A stretch of DNA of 64,000 nt from Citrobacter sp. wls619 (GCF_005281345.1 NZ_SZXJ01000027.1:1-64000); one strand, 5' to 3'. Counted from the first letter of the stretch, positions 42,079-51,419 are shown. Program-made: numbers and translations. The notes: generated by a model not told the origin, from the sequence alone.

Positions 42079-43221
42079 ATGCAACGTCGACAATTTCTCA
42101 AAAATAGCGTTCTCCTTTCCGCCGCCGGTATAGTCGGCCCTTCGATTGTTAGCCGCACGGTCCAGGCTGCTGAGACTGCAACCGTGCCGGTGGCACGTCG
42201 GCGCTTTGTGCTATCGCAAACGTATAAGCTCAACCCACCAAAGGGGTCGAGTGGCGTCGTGAAGTTGTGGATACCTTTGCCGGTCGATACCGCATTCCAG
42301 CAAATGACAAATCTTGCTTTTAGCGGCAATTACAAACAAGCGTACGTCACAACCAACAATGTCTATGGCGCGAAAACGTTGTTTGCCAGTTGGCCCGACT
42401 CGCAGGGAGAACTGCTGATCAAGGTTGATCTCGACATTGAGACAGCCGATTGGGAACCGCTGCAGCATGACGCGTTAAAAAACTGGCAAGCGCCGGAACA
42501 GATTATTTATCCGCTGGATGCAAAACCGTATCTGCTGCCAACAACGCACACCCCGATTGATGGGCAGGTCCTGGAAACTGCGCGTAAAATTACCGGTAAT
42601 GAACAAGACCCGCTGAAAAAAGCTCGCCTGATTTACGAGTGGGTGAGCAGTCATATGGAGCGTGATAATGACGTTATCGGCTGCGGAACCGGGGATGTAG
42701 CGGAGATTTTGAAAAGCGGGAAGCTCAAGGGAAAATGCACCGACATGAGCTCTGTTTTTGTCGCCCTGGCCCGAGCCAGCGGTATTCCTGCACGTGAGTT
42801 GTTCGGGATTCGTCTGGGGAAAGCAAACAAGCTGGAGCGCTACTCAAAAAGCGCATTTGGTAAAGCCGACAGTGCAGGTGTTGCTGATGTTAGCGGGGGG
42901 CAGCACTGCCGTGCGGAGTTCTACCTGGCGGGTTACGGCTGGTTACCGTGCGATCCGGCCGATGTGACCAAAATGCGCCTGGCGGAGAAAAAAACGCATC
43001 AGGATGCGGACGTCCAGGCGGTGAATACCTATCTGTTTGGCAACTGGGAAATGAACTGGGTTGGCTTCAACTATGGTCGTGACTTTGAACTGTACCCGGC
43101 TACAGAGCAGGGCGCGATGAACAACTTTGGTTATCCTTATGCTGAAGTGGACGGTGACCCCATCAATTTCTATGACCCGAAAGCGTTCTCTTACCGCTAT
43201 GTCGCAACAGAACAACGCTAA
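42079..43221 (+). CDS. Tat-exported transglutaminase-like protein
   Basis: A 380-residue protein with a twin-arginine signal (MQRRQFLKNSVLLSAAGIVG, cleavage near VQAAE). The transglutaminase-like core holds a likely catalytic triad: Cys220 in KGKCTDMSSVFVALARASG, His276 in GGQHCRAEFYLAGYG and Asp292 in WLPCDPADV. Such folds act as proteases, peptide or amide hydrolases or cross-linkers; the substrate is unknown. Its last 23 nt overlap the MerT-like gene, indicating a coupled operon with metal-transport-like proteins. Confidence 0.8.
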   Translation: MQRRQFLKNSVLLSAAGIVGPSIVSRTVQAAETATVPVARRRFVLSQTYKLNPPKGSSGVVKLWIPLPVDTAFQQMTNLAFSGNYKQAYVTTNNVYGAKTLFASWPDSQGELLIKVDLDIETADWEPLQHDALKNWQAPEQIIYPLDAKPYLLPTTHTPIDGQVLETARKITGNEQDPLKKARLIYEWVSSHMERDNDVIGCGTGDVAEILKSGKLKGKCTDMSSVFVALARASGIPARELFGIRLGKANKLERYSKSAFGKADSAGVADVSGGQHCRAEFYLAGYGWLPCDPADVTKMRLAEKKTHQDADVQAVNTYLFGNWEMNWVGFNYGRDFELYPATEQGAMNNFGYPYAEVDGDPINFYDPKAFSYRYVATEQR

Positions 43222-43555
43222 AGGGGCGGGATTGACCCTGCTGACGGCCGCCGCGGCTGCCGTCACGGCTGGCTTATGTTGCATCGGACCACTGCTGTAT
43301 CTGCTGTTTGGTATTTCGGCGGCGAGCTTCGCTGTGTTCACTCAGTTTGAGTTTCTGCGCATTCCCCTGATGTTGCTGTCCTTAGGGCTATTGTTGCGCG
43401 TTTTCTGGCGGCTCTACTTTTCTAAAAAACTATGGTGTTCCGGATGGCTGTCCCTGAAGCAAGCTCGCGTTCTCTACTGGTGTGCGTTGGCGCTGATTCT
43501 GCCGGTGTTGTTTTACCCCACGATCGTGGCCTGGTTTTATGAGGTGTTTGAGTGA
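43199..43555 (+). CDS. MerT-like inner-membrane metal transport protein
   Basis: A 118-residue three-helix membrane protein with the MerT pattern: a vicinal Cys pair at residues 27-28 in the first helix (VTAGLCCIGPLL) and two further Cys in the second half (LWCSGWL and LYWC). MerT passes Hg(II) from periplasmic MerP into the cytosol; here no merR or merA is adjacent, so the metal may be different. The start is set at the ATG inside the preceding gene; the frame extends upstream without support. It overlaps the MerP-like gene by 4 nt. Confidence 0.75.
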   Translation: MSQQNNAKGAGLTLLTAAAAAVTAGLCCIGPLLYLLFGISAASFAVFTQFEFLRIPLMLLSLGLLLRVFWRLYFSKKLWCSGWLSLKQARVLYWCALALILPVLFYPTIVAWFYEVFE

Positions 43556-43833
43556 AGATTATTACGTTAATCGCATGTTTGCTGCTGCCATTGTGGACTC
43601 AGGCCGCCAATCAGAAAGTGGTGCTGGATATCCAAAATATGACCTGCTCGCTCTGTGTCATTTCTGTCAATCAGGCGCTACGAGAAACGGATGGGGTGAT
43701 TAAAGCCAAATCTTCGCTTAAAACCCGACAGGCAGAGGCTATCGTCCCGGAGGGATTTTCTACCGATACGCTCCTTAACGCGGTGGCGAAAACGGGGTAT
43801 ACCGCAACGTTGAACCGTATTGAGCCACAATAA
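43552..43833 (+). CDS. MerP-like periplasmic heavy-metal-binding protein
   Basis: A 93-residue protein with a signal peptide (MKIITLIACLLLPLWTQA) and one HMA domain carrying the metal site MTCSLC (Cys32 and Cys35). It would bind a soft metal in the periplasm and hand it to the MerT-like protein encoded immediately upstream. The GTG start overlaps the upstream stop (GTGA). A hairpin terminator follows directly. Confidence 0.85.
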   Translation: MKIITLIACLLLPLWTQAANQKVVLDIQNMTCSLCVISVNQALRETDGVIKAKSSLKTRQAEAIVPEGFSTDTLLNAVAKTGYTATLNRIEPQ

Positions 43834-43853
43834 ACCACCTTAGGGTGGTTTTG
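43832..43853 (+). terminator. Intrinsic terminator of the transglutaminase-MerT-MerP operon
   Basis: AAACCACC and GGGTGGTTT form a stem around TTA just after the MerP-like stop codon, with a short T-rich tail (TTTTGTT). Confidence 0.75.
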
Positions 43854-44040
43854 TTCTGTTTTCCGCGTATGATGCCCGGCGGCTGATGCTCCCTTTTGTG
43901 CGTTAACTACCGGAATTCCCCTCGTTTCCTGTTAACCTGAATTGGCGGTACCTGTAAGCTGCTCATGCCCATTTGGATCTGTTATCCCACCAGCCATGTA
44001 AGATAATCACAGGCAAGAATTTTTACTAAGGAAAAGCGTT

Positions 44041-44706
44041 ATGAAAACGGGACCACTAAACGAGAGCGAACTGGAATGGCTGGATGATGTACTGACTAAG
44101 TACAATACGGACAAGTCTATTCTGGATGTGTCAGAGCTGGATGGCTTACTGACGGCGGTGCTCAGCTCACCGTATGAGATCGAGCCAGAGCAGTGGCTGG
44201 TCGCTATCTGGGGCGGTGCACAGTATGTTCCGCGCTGGTCCTCCGAAAAAGAAATGGCGCGTTTCATGAATCTTGCGTTCCAGCATATGGCGGATACGGC
44301 CGATCGTCTGGATGAGTTCCCGGAGCAGTTTGAACCGCTGTTCGGCCTGCGTGAAATTGAAGAGCATGAGCTGACTATCGTAGAAGAGTGGTGCTTTGGC
44401 TATATGCGAGGCGTCGCGTTGTCGGATTGGTCAACGCTACCTGATTCACTGAAACCCGCTCTCGATGCGATTGCGCTACACGGGACAGAAGAAAACTTCG
44501 AGGTGGTAGAGAAGCTGACGCCAGAAGCATTTGAAGAGAGCGTGGATGCCATTCGTCTGGCGGCTCTGGATCTGCACGCTTACTGGATGGCGCATCCACA
44601 GGAAGCACCGGTTAACGTTCCGGTAAAAGTTGATGCCAAAGTGGGGCGCAACGACCCATGTCCATGCGGCAGTGGTAAAAAATATAAACAGTGCTGCCTG
44701 CATTAA
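44041..44706 (+). CDS. yecA: YecA/YgfB family protein with SEC-C zinc motif
   Basis: A 221-residue protein, the E. coli YecA length. The N-terminal UPF0149 domain is helical and acidic ([17 protein letters not shown]). The C-terminal SEC-C motif [13 protein letters not shown] binds zinc and resembles the SecA tail; E. coli YecA has been reported to bind ribosomes and SecB-like partners. It is the gene normally next to leuZ, here displaced by the accessory block. Confidence 0.95.
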   Translation: MKTGPLNESELEWLDDVLTKYNTDKSILDVSELDGLLTAVLSSPYEIEPEQWLVAIWGGAQYVPRWSSEKEMARFMNLAFQHMADTADRLDEFPEQFEPLFGLREIEEHELTIVEEWCFGYMRGVALSDWSTLPDSLKPALDAIALHGTEENFEVVEKLTPEAFEESVDAIRLAALDLHAYWMAHPQEAPVNVPVKVDAKVGRNDPCPCGSGKKYKQCCLH

Positions 44707-44711
44707 GAGAG

Positions 44712-44731
44712 AGGGGCGTAAGCCCCTTTTA
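44712..44731 (+). terminator. Terminator after yecA
   Basis: AGGGGC and GCCCCT pair around GTAA and are followed by TTTTA, 5 nt after the yecA stop. Confidence 0.7.
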
Positions 44732-44747
44732 CTTTACTGAGTCAAAA

Positions 44748-44778
44748 GTAGGCCTGATAAGCGAAGCACCATCAGGCA
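44748..44778. repeat. REP element between yecA and tyrP
   Basis: GTAGGCCTGATAAGCGAAGC followed by ACCATCAGGC is a typical enteric REP palindrome (GCCTGAT/ATCAGGC with a mismatched bulge). It lies between convergent yecA and tyrP, where REPs usually protect mRNA ends. Confidence 0.8.
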
Positions 44779-44787
44779 AAATCTCCG

Positions 44788-45999
44788 TTAACCCACTTCA
44801 GGCAGCAGCCCTGCGGCAATAGAAAACTGCACGGCTATCACCACGATGCCGCAAATAAAGACCAGCGCCAGCGCTGGCGTGCCACCTACTACACGGTAGT
44901 TTGCCTGCGGGTTGTGCTTTCTGCTCCGCCAGGCCAGCATGGAGGGGATCAACAGAGCCAAAACGGCCAGGGCAACGCCTGCATATCCCAGCGCCATGAC
45001 AAAACCTCGCGGATAGAAAAGAGCAAATGCCAGCGGTGGCAGGAACGTCACGACGCCCGTTTGCATCCTGCCGGCCACAGTATTACGCCGCTGAAAGAGA
45101 TCGGCCAGGTAATCAAATAACCCCAGTGCGACACCGAGGAAAGAGGTTGCCAGTGCGAGGTCGGCAAACAGATGCACGGCCAGTTCGACGTGCGGCGAAG
45201 CCACGACTTCACGTAATGCCTGTAACAAACCGTTTAAGCCAGCGTGATTGGCTAAGAGCCCCATAAACGTTGACGAGTTAATGCTACCGAGCGTGGCCAG
45301 TTGCCAGAAAATATAGGCCACTAACGGGATGGCGCTACCGCTGATAAACACCCAGCGCAGTTTACGGATGTTGCCGTTCATGTAGCTGACGATGCTGGGT
45401 ACGCTACCGTGAAAACCAAATGAGGTAAAAATAACCGGGATCGCGGAGAGCGCCAGGCCTTGTTGAAGCGGCAGGGTAAGCAGGTTCACCTTATGAATAT
45501 GCGGCATCAACAGCGCGAGCATTGCCACCAGGAAGATGATTTTGGCGCTGAACAACAGACGATTGAACAAATCAACCAGTGAGGTCCCGACGCACACCAC
45601 GCCACCGGCAACAAAGGTGAACAGCAATACGCCTGTGGTGGGCGAGATGCTGGTTCCGGTCCAGTCGCTGATGCTGGAGGCCAATAGCTCGCCTGCACCA
45701 CTGATGTAGGCGGCGGTCAGGGCATACATCAAGAACATCATGCTAAAGCCCGTTACCCACTGCCCGTATCGGCCAAGATAGCGTTTTGCCAGCGTGCCAA
45801 GCCCGGTGTCTGCCGGTACATGCTGGTACACTTCAAGCAGCAACAGCGCGGTGTAGCACATCAGGGCCCATAATCCAACCAACAACACCAGCGTGACGCT
45901 AAACCCCACGCCTGCCGCCGCCAGCGGCATTGCCAACATACCGGCACCAATCGTGGTTCCCGCCACGATAAAAATACTACCCAGGGTTCTGTTTTTCAC
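44788..45999 (-). CDS. tyrP: Tyrosine-specific transporter TyrP
   Basis: A 403-residue inner-membrane proton symporter of the aromatic amino acid HAAAP family, the E. coli length, with about eleven hydrophobic segments. It begins (M)[24 protein letters not shown]. The start is GTG at 45999 with GAGGAAA upstream, matching E. coli; the longer ORF start at 46026 is not supported. Two TyrR boxes lie in the upstream region. Confidence 0.95.
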   Translation of the reverse strand: MKNRTLGSIFIVAGTTIGAGMLAMPLAAAGVGFSVTLVLLVGLWALMCYTALLLLEVYQHVPADTGLGTLAKRYLGRYGQWVTGFSMMFLMYALTAAYISGAGELLASSISDWTGTSISPTTGVLLFTFVAGGVVCVGTSLVDLFNRLLFSAKIIFLVAMLALLMPHIHKVNLLTLPLQQGLALSAIPVIFTSFGFHGSVPSIVSYMNGNIRKLRWVFISGSAIPLVAYIFWQLATLGSINSSTFMGLLANHAGLNGLLQALREVVASPHVELAVHLFADLALATSFLGVALGLFDYLADLFQRRNTVAGRMQTGVVTFLPPLAFALFYPRGFVMALGYAGVALAVLALLIPSMLAWRSRKHNPQANYRVVGGTPALALVFICGIVVIAVQFSIAAGLLPEVG

Positions 46000-46067
46000 G
46001 CTTTCCTCTGTCCCAGAGATAATCAACGGTTATATCTGCGGCGCAGGTTAAGGCATAACGCTATTTT

Positions 46068-46085
46068 CGTCAAATCACCGTTACA
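46068..46085. promoter_or_regulatory. Weak TyrR box upstream of tyrP
   Basis: On the leftward strand the site is TGTAACGGTGATTTGACG, a partial match to the TyrR consensus TGTAAA-N6-TTTACA. It is centred 23 bp from the strong box, the same side-by-side arrangement known for E. coli tyrP, where it mediates tyrosine repression. Confidence 0.6.
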
Positions 46086-46090
46086 AGTGC

Positions 46091-46108
46091 TGTATATTAA
46101 TATTTACA
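46091..46108. promoter_or_regulatory. Strong TyrR box upstream of tyrP
   Basis: TGTATATTAATATTTACA differs from the TyrR consensus TGTAAA-N6-TTTACA at one specified position. It lies about 95 bp upstream of the tyrP start, and with the weak box fits TyrR control by tyrosine and phenylalanine. Confidence 0.8.
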
Positions 46109-46232
46109 GATATTGGGGCTTAAGATGTATTAAAAATGACATTTATCTGCGCTCTGCCCGCATAAACCTGCGTTAGCGCAAAGCAGCGTTGTACGGTTCA
46201 CATTAGGCTACGGACTTTATTGAGGAGGTAGT

Positions 46233-46472
46233 ATGGAATCTATTCACGGTCACGAAGTGCTCAACATGATGATTGAATCTGGTGAGCAGTATTCACATGC
46301 CAGCCTTGAGGCGGCGATTACCGCGCGGTTTGGTGAGCAGGCACGTTTTCACACCTGTTCAGCAGAAGGCATGACGGCGGGCGAGCTGGTCGCGTTTTTA
46401 GCGGCGAAGGGGAAGTTTATTGCCAAAGAAGACGGCTTCTCTACGCATGAAAGCAAGATCTGCCGCCACTAA
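46233..46472 (+). CDS. yecH: YecH family metal-binding protein
   Basis: A 79-residue protein matching E. coli YecH (DUF2492), with His and Cys residues in MESIHGHEVLNMM, RFHTCSAEGMT and the C-terminal ESKICRH that could bind metal. Function is unknown. A GAGGAGG ribosome site precedes the start. It converges on ftnA. Confidence 0.92.
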   Translation: MESIHGHEVLNMMIESGEQYSHASLEAAITARFGEQARFHTCSAEGMTAGELVAFLAAKGKFIAKEDGFSTHESKICRH

Positions 46473-46482
46473 GATTCTCGAA

Positions 46483-46507
46483 TAACGGTGGCAAACTGCC
46501 ACCGTTA
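46483..46507. terminator. Perfect inverted repeat between yecH and ftnA
   Basis: TAACGGTGGCA pairs with TGCCACCGTTA around AAC, an 11-bp perfect stem, in the short gap between convergent yecH and ftnA. It has no T-run, so termination strength is uncertain. Confidence 0.6.
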
Positions 46508-46517
46508 CCCAACAACA

Positions 46518-47015
46518 TTAATTCTGTGTATCAAGGGTTGCCAGTTCTTTATCGATGAAATAAAGACCTTCGCCACTTTTACCGGCCAGCGATAACTTAT
46601 CGATGACAGATTTAAATAATTTCTCTTCTTCATGCTGCTCAGCAACATACCACTGCAGGAAATTAAAGGTCGGATAATCCTGGTGAGTCATTGCCGCATG
46701 CGCCAGTTCATTAATTTTCTGGGTGATCAATTGTTCGTGCTCATAGGTTACACGGAACAGTTCATCCAGGGACGCATATTCTGCAAACGGTGAAGAAACG
46801 GTATTAATACGCGGCAGGCTGCCGGTATCCGTCAGGTAATCGAACAGACGCTGCATATGCGTCATTTCTTCCTGGGCGTGGCGACGCAGAAACGCGGCCG
46901 CACCTTCGAAGCTGTGATAGCTGCACCACGCACTCATCTGTTGGTAGAGCAGGGACGAATATAATTCAAGATTCATTTGCTCATTCAGTTTGTCGATCAT
47001 TTCTGTTTTCAGCAT
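46518..47015 (-). CDS. ftnA: Non-heme ferritin FtnA
   Basis: A 165-residue ferritin, the E. coli length, the main iron-storage protein, assembling as a 24-mer in the cytosol. Ferroxidase ligands are intact: Glu17 (MNLE), Glu50 and His53 (AQEEMTH), with later Glu/Gln of the EQHEEEKLF region. The 190 bp upstream are very AT-rich, consistent with H-NS silencing relieved by Fur in E. coli. Confidence 0.96.
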   Translation of the reverse strand: MLKTEMIDKLNEQMNLELYSSLLYQQMSAWCSYHSFEGAAAFLRRHAQEEMTHMQRLFDYLTDTGSLPRINTVSSPFAEYASLDELFRVTYEHEQLITQKINELAHAAMTHQDYPTFNFLQWYVAEQHEEEKLFKSVIDKLSLAGKSGEGLYFIDKELATLDTQN

Positions 47016-47207
47016 GGTTCTGCTCCACGAACGTTATTATATATTGACGTGGCGCCACTATAATTTGTTATTTAATTATTTGCAAAAGGTAAAATAATAA
47101 ATTTATTTATTAAAAATGCGAATGGGAATAAAACGCATTAACGCTATTAAATTGATGATATAAATAAAAATAGAATAGATGACCAGCAGATGTGCTGGTC
47201 GGAATGA

Positions 47208-47543
47208 TTAATAATGGAAAGTGGAATTTTGTGGTACGGCAACACCGTGACACTGCCAGGACTGCGTGATTTTTGTATTCAAACACAAAGACCCGGCATA
47301 AACGCTGCAGGTCGCAACCGGCTGGCCAAATCCGACAGCACTGGCATAACCCATGCGCTGACATGCTTTTGTCGCCGTACCCTGGGCGACATAGTCGTCG
47401 GTACGTGCTGTTTGTAGCATGGCCTGGTTGTAAGTCAGACGAACCACGCCGGTAATGTTGCTGGCTTCGCTGACCTGAGCCTGCTTAGTGATAGTGCATC
47501 CCGTCAGCATGAGCGGTAAGAGGGCAAGAATAAAGGTCTTCAT
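47208..47543 (-). CDS. yecR: YecR family lipoprotein
   Basis: A 111-residue protein matching E. coli YecR. The lipobox LTGC at the end of MKTFILALLPLMLTGCTITK predicts a lipoprotein; four further Cys in KACQRMGY, ATCSVY, SLCLN and WQCHG may form disulfides. E. coli yecR belongs to the FlhDC flagellar regulon; its role is unknown. The start at 47543 fits the signal peptide; the frame extends to 47624 without support. Confidence 0.88.
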   Translation of the reverse strand: MKTFILALLPLMLTGCTITKQAQVSEASNITGVVRLTYNQAMLQTARTDDYVAQGTATKACQRMGYASAVGFGQPVATCSVYAGSLCLNTKITQSWQCHGVAVPQNSTFHY

Positions 47544-47812
47544 GAAATCGCTCTGAAAAATCGGTGATACGCTATCCTGACATACATCACGGCTAATCAA
47601 TGGCCTGAATAGCCAGAAGATCACCTGCGATTAATCACAACGACACCCTGTGTATGAGTCAATTCTGAAGGCTGGCGTAAAAACCGTGAGCATCTCGATA
47701 TTTTATGAAACTTAATTTCATAAAATTTGAAAGCTGATTTGCTAAATAGTAATGTGACTGAAATGTCATGACTTACGGCGGGCCACCCGCGGCGCATTCA
47801 GGAGAGTACACA

Positions 47813-48451
47813 ATGAAAATTGCATTGATGATGGAAAACAGCCAGGCAAGCAAAAACGCGATCATTCACCATGAACTTAAGTCTGTCGCGGATGAAAAAG
47901 GTTTTCCTGTGTTCAACGTCGGGATGAGCGACGAAAATGATCACCATCTGACTTACATCCATCTGGGCATCATGGCCAGCATTCTGCTCAATTCAAAAGC
48001 GGTTGATTTCGTTGTCACGGGCTGCGGTACGGGTCAGGGGGCCATGATGTCACTGAATATTCACCCCGGCGTGGTGTGCGGCTACTGCCTTGATCCCGCG
48101 GATGCGTTCCTGTTTGCGCAGATCAACAACGGTAATGCGCTCTCGCTGGCCTTTGCGAAAGGGTTTGGCTGGGGGGCTGAACTGAACGTCCGGTATATGT
48201 TTGAAAAAGCGTTTACCGGTCGTAATGGTGAAGGTTATCCGCCGGAGCGCAAAGACCCGCAGGTGCGTAATGCGGGGATTTTGAACCAGGTAAAAGCGGC
48301 AGTAGTAAAAGAAAATTATCTTGATACCCTGCGCGCTATCGATCCTGAGCTGGTGAAAACCGCCGTTTCAGGTCCACGTTTCCAGCAGTGTTTCTTTGAA
48401 AACTGCCAGGACAAAGCGATTGAAGCCTTTGTCCGTGAAGTGTTTGGCTAA
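47813..48451 (+). CDS. RpiB/LacAB-family sugar-phosphate isomerase
   Basis: A 212-residue protein of the ribose-5-phosphate isomerase B/galactose-6-phosphate isomerase family. The family catalytic Cys is Cys71 in VVTGCGTGQGAMMSLN. It is longer than RpiB (about 149), with a C-terminal extension after GRNGEGYPPER. The substrate is unknown. It has a CAGGAGAG ribosome site. It is inserted with the following MFS pump between yecR and yecJ, which are adjacent in E. coli. Confidence 0.85.
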   Translation: MKIALMMENSQASKNAIIHHELKSVADEKGFPVFNVGMSDENDHHLTYIHLGIMASILLNSKAVDFVVTGCGTGQGAMMSLNIHPGVVCGYCLDPADAFLFAQINNGNALSLAFAKGFGWGAELNVRYMFEKAFTGRNGEGYPPERKDPQVRNAGILNQVKAAVVKENYLDTLRAIDPELVKTAVSGPRFQQCFFENCQDKAIEAFVREVFG

Positions 48452-48484
48452 ACCCGGTTGGCCCGATGGCGTGAACTATCGGGC

Positions 48485-49906
48485 TTATCGACGCTTATTT
48501 GACACTGCGCTTCCCGCATCGCGGGTAAGCCGCAGGGTATCAACCATTCCTATCAGGCAAATTATGGCGATAGCGACGAATGCCAGCCGGAAACTGATGC
48601 CGGGTATCGCTCCCAGAGACAACCATTCACTCACTTGATCCCCGATACGGATCCCGATAGCCGCCAACGAAATCCCCAATCCAACAGCCAGTTGCGTCGC
48701 GGTACTAAACAGCGTATTGGCATAGCTCATCTGCGATGCAGGAACATCCGCAAATGCCAACGTGCTGACACCGGTAAACTGAATTGAGCGAAAAACGCCG
48801 CCCAGATACAGCACCAGTAAAATTACCCATACGGGGGTTTGCGGCGTGATCAGCGCACAGGCCAATAGCGCCAGCACATTAAGCGCGCCGTTTATCAGCA
48901 GCAGCTTTTTAAAGCCTAACCAGCGTATTAACGGCGTAGTCGCGGGTTTAATCGTCAGGTTGCCAACAAACACGGCCAATACCAGTGAACCGGCATGAAA
49001 AGCATTCATGCCAAATCCAACCTGAAACATCAGTGGCAACAGAAAGGGTACCGCGCTGATAGAGGCACGAAACAGCGAGCCTCCGTACATCGTGACACGA
49101 AATGTAGGCACGCGCATGGCATCCAGACGAATCATCGGCCACGCGGATTGGCGAAAATGGCACAAGGCATACAGGAAGGTGGCTATTCCAAGTGCCAGAA
49201 GTCCCACGGTTAACCAGCCCTGCGGCTGTTGGGTTCCCAGCAGTTCCATCGCATATACCAGACTGACCATCGCGACCGATGTGGCAATAAAGCCGGGAAA
49301 ATCGAATGGGCGACGTTCGTCATCATGAATATCCGGGATAAAACGCAGCGCCAGCGCTATCGCCAGCAACCCCAGCGGCACATTAATAAAGAAGATCCAG
49401 CGCCAGTTGGCATAACTGGTAATAAATCCGCCCAAGGGGGGGCCAATAATCGGGGCCACTAAGGCAGGCCAGGTCAGGGTGGCGATCGCGGTGATCAACT
49501 GATGTTTAGGCGTGGTACGCAGAACGGCGAGGCGGCCGACCGGTACCATCAGTGCCCCCCCGACACCCTGTAAAATGCGCATTGCCACAAAGCCTTCAAT
49601 GCTGGTGGCGAGTCCGCATAAGACTGAGGCGAAGGTAAAGATCGCCAGTGCCAGGGTAAACACTTTTCGGGCACCAAAACGATCGGCAATCCAGCCACTG
49701 GCAGGGATGAGAACCGCCAGCGTAATCAGATAAGCACTGATGCCGATGTTCAGATCAACGGCCTGCACGCCGAAACTTTTTGCCATATCGGGCAGGGCCG
49801 TCGCAATCACCGTGCCATCGATGAACTCCATAAAGAAGGCCCCGGCGACCAGTAGTGCAGCCGGAGAAAGACCCCGTTTATTCTCAACCGCTAAATGTTC
49901 ACTCAT
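48485..49906 (-). CDS. DHA2-family MFS transporter (EmrB/QacA type)
   Basis: A 473-residue major facilitator with about 14 hydrophobic segments. Motif A GWIADRFGARKVF, motif C-like GPPLGGFI and the motif D1-like FMEFIDGTVIATALPDM identify the DHA2 drug:H+ antiporter family, close to YegB/MdtD. The substrate is unknown. It converges on the RpiB-like gene and is divergent from yecJ. Confidence 0.88.
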   Translation of the reverse strand: MSEHLAVENKRGLSPAALLVAGAFFMEFIDGTVIATALPDMAKSFGVQAVDLNIGISAYLITLAVLIPASGWIADRFGARKVFTLALAIFTFASVLCGLATSIEGFVAMRILQGVGGALMVPVGRLAVLRTTPKHQLITAIATLTWPALVAPIIGPPLGGFITSYANWRWIFFINVPLGLLAIALALRFIPDIHDDERRPFDFPGFIATSVAMVSLVYAMELLGTQQPQGWLTVGLLALGIATFLYALCHFRQSAWPMIRLDAMRVPTFRVTMYGGSLFRASISAVPFLLPLMFQVGFGMNAFHAGSLVLAVFVGNLTIKPATTPLIRWLGFKKLLLINGALNVLALLACALITPQTPVWVILLVLYLGGVFRSIQFTGVSTLAFADVPASQMSYANTLFSTATQLAVGLGISLAAIGIRIGDQVSEWLSLGAIPGISFRLAFVAIAIICLIGMVDTLRLTRDAGSAVSNKRR

Positions 49907-50036
49907 GTTGTGCTTGCCATCTCAAACGAAATTAACTGGGTCTGTTTTTTATTTTCAGCGCGGTTGTACTGCTTGCACCGCTACCGTTTCGAGCGCTGAA
50001 TGGGTACTATGACGACCTTTCTATAAGGAGCTCACT

Positions 50037-50288
50037 ATGTCCCAAACACTGAATGCCGATCAGGAACTGCTCTCGGACGTTGTTGCCTGCCAGTTGGTTA
50101 TCAAGCAAATCCTGGATGTTATTGATGTTATTGCCCCGGTAGAGGTTCGGGAAAAAATGTCCAGTCAACTGAAAAACATCGACTTTTCCAGCCATCCCGC
50201 GGGCGCTGATCCCGTTACGATGCGCGCAATTCAAAAAGCGGTTGCGTTGATCGAACTGAAATTCACCCCGCAGAATGAGTCTCACTAA
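50037..50288 (+). CDS. yecJ: DUF2766 family protein YecJ
   Basis: An 83-residue cytosolic protein matching E. coli YecJ almost throughout ([40 protein letters not shown]). Function is unknown. An AAGGAG ribosome site precedes the ATG. It converges on ftnB. Confidence 0.93.
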   Translation: MSQTLNADQELLSDVVACQLVIKQILDVIDVIAPVEVREKMSSQLKNIDFSSHPAGADPVTMRAIQKAVALIELKFTPQNESH

Positions 50289-50369
50289 AATAAACCGTTG
50301 TTTCAGGTTTTAGAAAGGTTTTTTTTGCGCCTCTCAGAACGGGAGGCGCAGATGTGTTGCGATCGGATA

Positions 50370-50873
50370 TCAGTGATGTTGGTAGTTTACGACGTTTAGC
50401 AGATGCTTATCCGTTTGCGCCATACACAGTCCAGCACGTTTAGCGCTACGAACTTCATCAAGAATCGTTTGTAACAGCACGCCATCCTGCTGCTGTTCTT
50501 TTTCCAGATCATGAAGAAAATCAGCGGTTGACGCGTCGTTCAACGCTTCTGCTTCATCCGTCAGACGCGACAGCGTACGGGAACGCTGCTGATAATCTTC
50601 CAGCGTTTTCTGAAACAGTTCTTCAAGGGATGTTAGGTCATCACCGGGAATATCGATGGCCTTGACGATGGGGTTAGCCCCTGCGCTTTTCATAAAATTA
50701 AACATACGCATCATTTGCGTCACGTTACCCTGCGCCTGAGTGCGCAGAAACGTCGCGGTGCCTGTCAGGCTGTGTTCATAGCACCATTCACTAAGGTGGA
50801 GGTAGAGATTCGATGCGTAAAACTCAAGGTTCATTTGCGTGTTGAGTTTGTGAACAATTCCAACTGCAGCCAT
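50370..50873 (-). CDS. ftnB: Ferritin-like protein FtnB
   Basis: A 167-residue ferritin-like protein, the E. coli FtnB length. Glu17 of the ferroxidase site is kept but the usual Glu50/His53 pair is replaced by Asn50 and Gln53 (AQGNVTQ), so it probably lacks normal ferroxidase activity; E. coli and Salmonella FtnB share this loss. In Salmonella FtnB has been linked to iron-sulfur repair. It converges on yecJ. Confidence 0.94.
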   Translation of the reverse strand: MAAVGIVHKLNTQMNLEFYASNLYLHLSEWCYEHSLTGTATFLRTQAQGNVTQMMRMFNFMKSAGANPIVKAIDIPGDDLTSLEELFQKTLEDYQQRSRTLSRLTDEAEALNDASTADFLHDLEKEQQQDGVLLQTILDEVRSAKRAGLCMAQTDKHLLNVVNYQHH

Positions 50874-51419
50874 ATCAATATCCTTATTTCCAGAAAGGAG
50901 AAGTACGTCACCAACGCCAGTGCAACGGGCTGCCGTTGCACTTCACATCTACGTACGAGTAATACTGTTAGCAGAATAAATCCGTTCCGCCGGTCCTTTA
51001 GGTGATCACGAATTATATTCGCTTCCGATCGTGAATCAGCATAGCGCGTGCCAGGCATCAAGAAAATCCTTAAAACCATCTATTTATGTTTTTTTACATA
51101 TTGGTATAGCAATATTCTTGACCATGTCATTTGTGTATATAAATGATGTGAATGTAATTAGATGATTTATAATGAATTTATGTAAAATAAAGATAATGAA
51201 ATGCTGTTTCAAGTCTCAAAATTAAATTTCATGCCGCGGTATTCTATGACGTCTGGTGATTATCACTGTTGGTTTTGATGGGAATTATCCGGTGAAGTGA
51301 TGTGCCTGAAAATTATCTTCAACCTAATTTCTTGCGCCAGATCAGTTTTAATAAATTTAACGGAATGAATTATTCGGCATTTGTTGTTGGATATCGGTGG
51401 ATTAATCGAGGAGTTGTAT
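50874..51419. other. AT-rich intergenic region between ftnB and the DJ-1 gene
   Basis: This 546-bp region holds the divergent promoters of ftnB and the DJ-1 family gene. A perfect 9-bp hairpin GTGCAACGG-GCTG-CCGTTGCAC at 50920-50941 lies in the ftnB leader. The rest (51080-51400) is strongly AT-rich with no credible gene. Confidence 0.5.

Noticed and set aside
50310..50355. GCGCCTC/GGGAGGCGC hairpin with a T-run between yecJ and ftnB considered as terminator
   Set aside because: The T-run precedes the hairpin on the rightward strand and becomes an A-run on the leftward strand, so neither orientation fits an intrinsic terminator.
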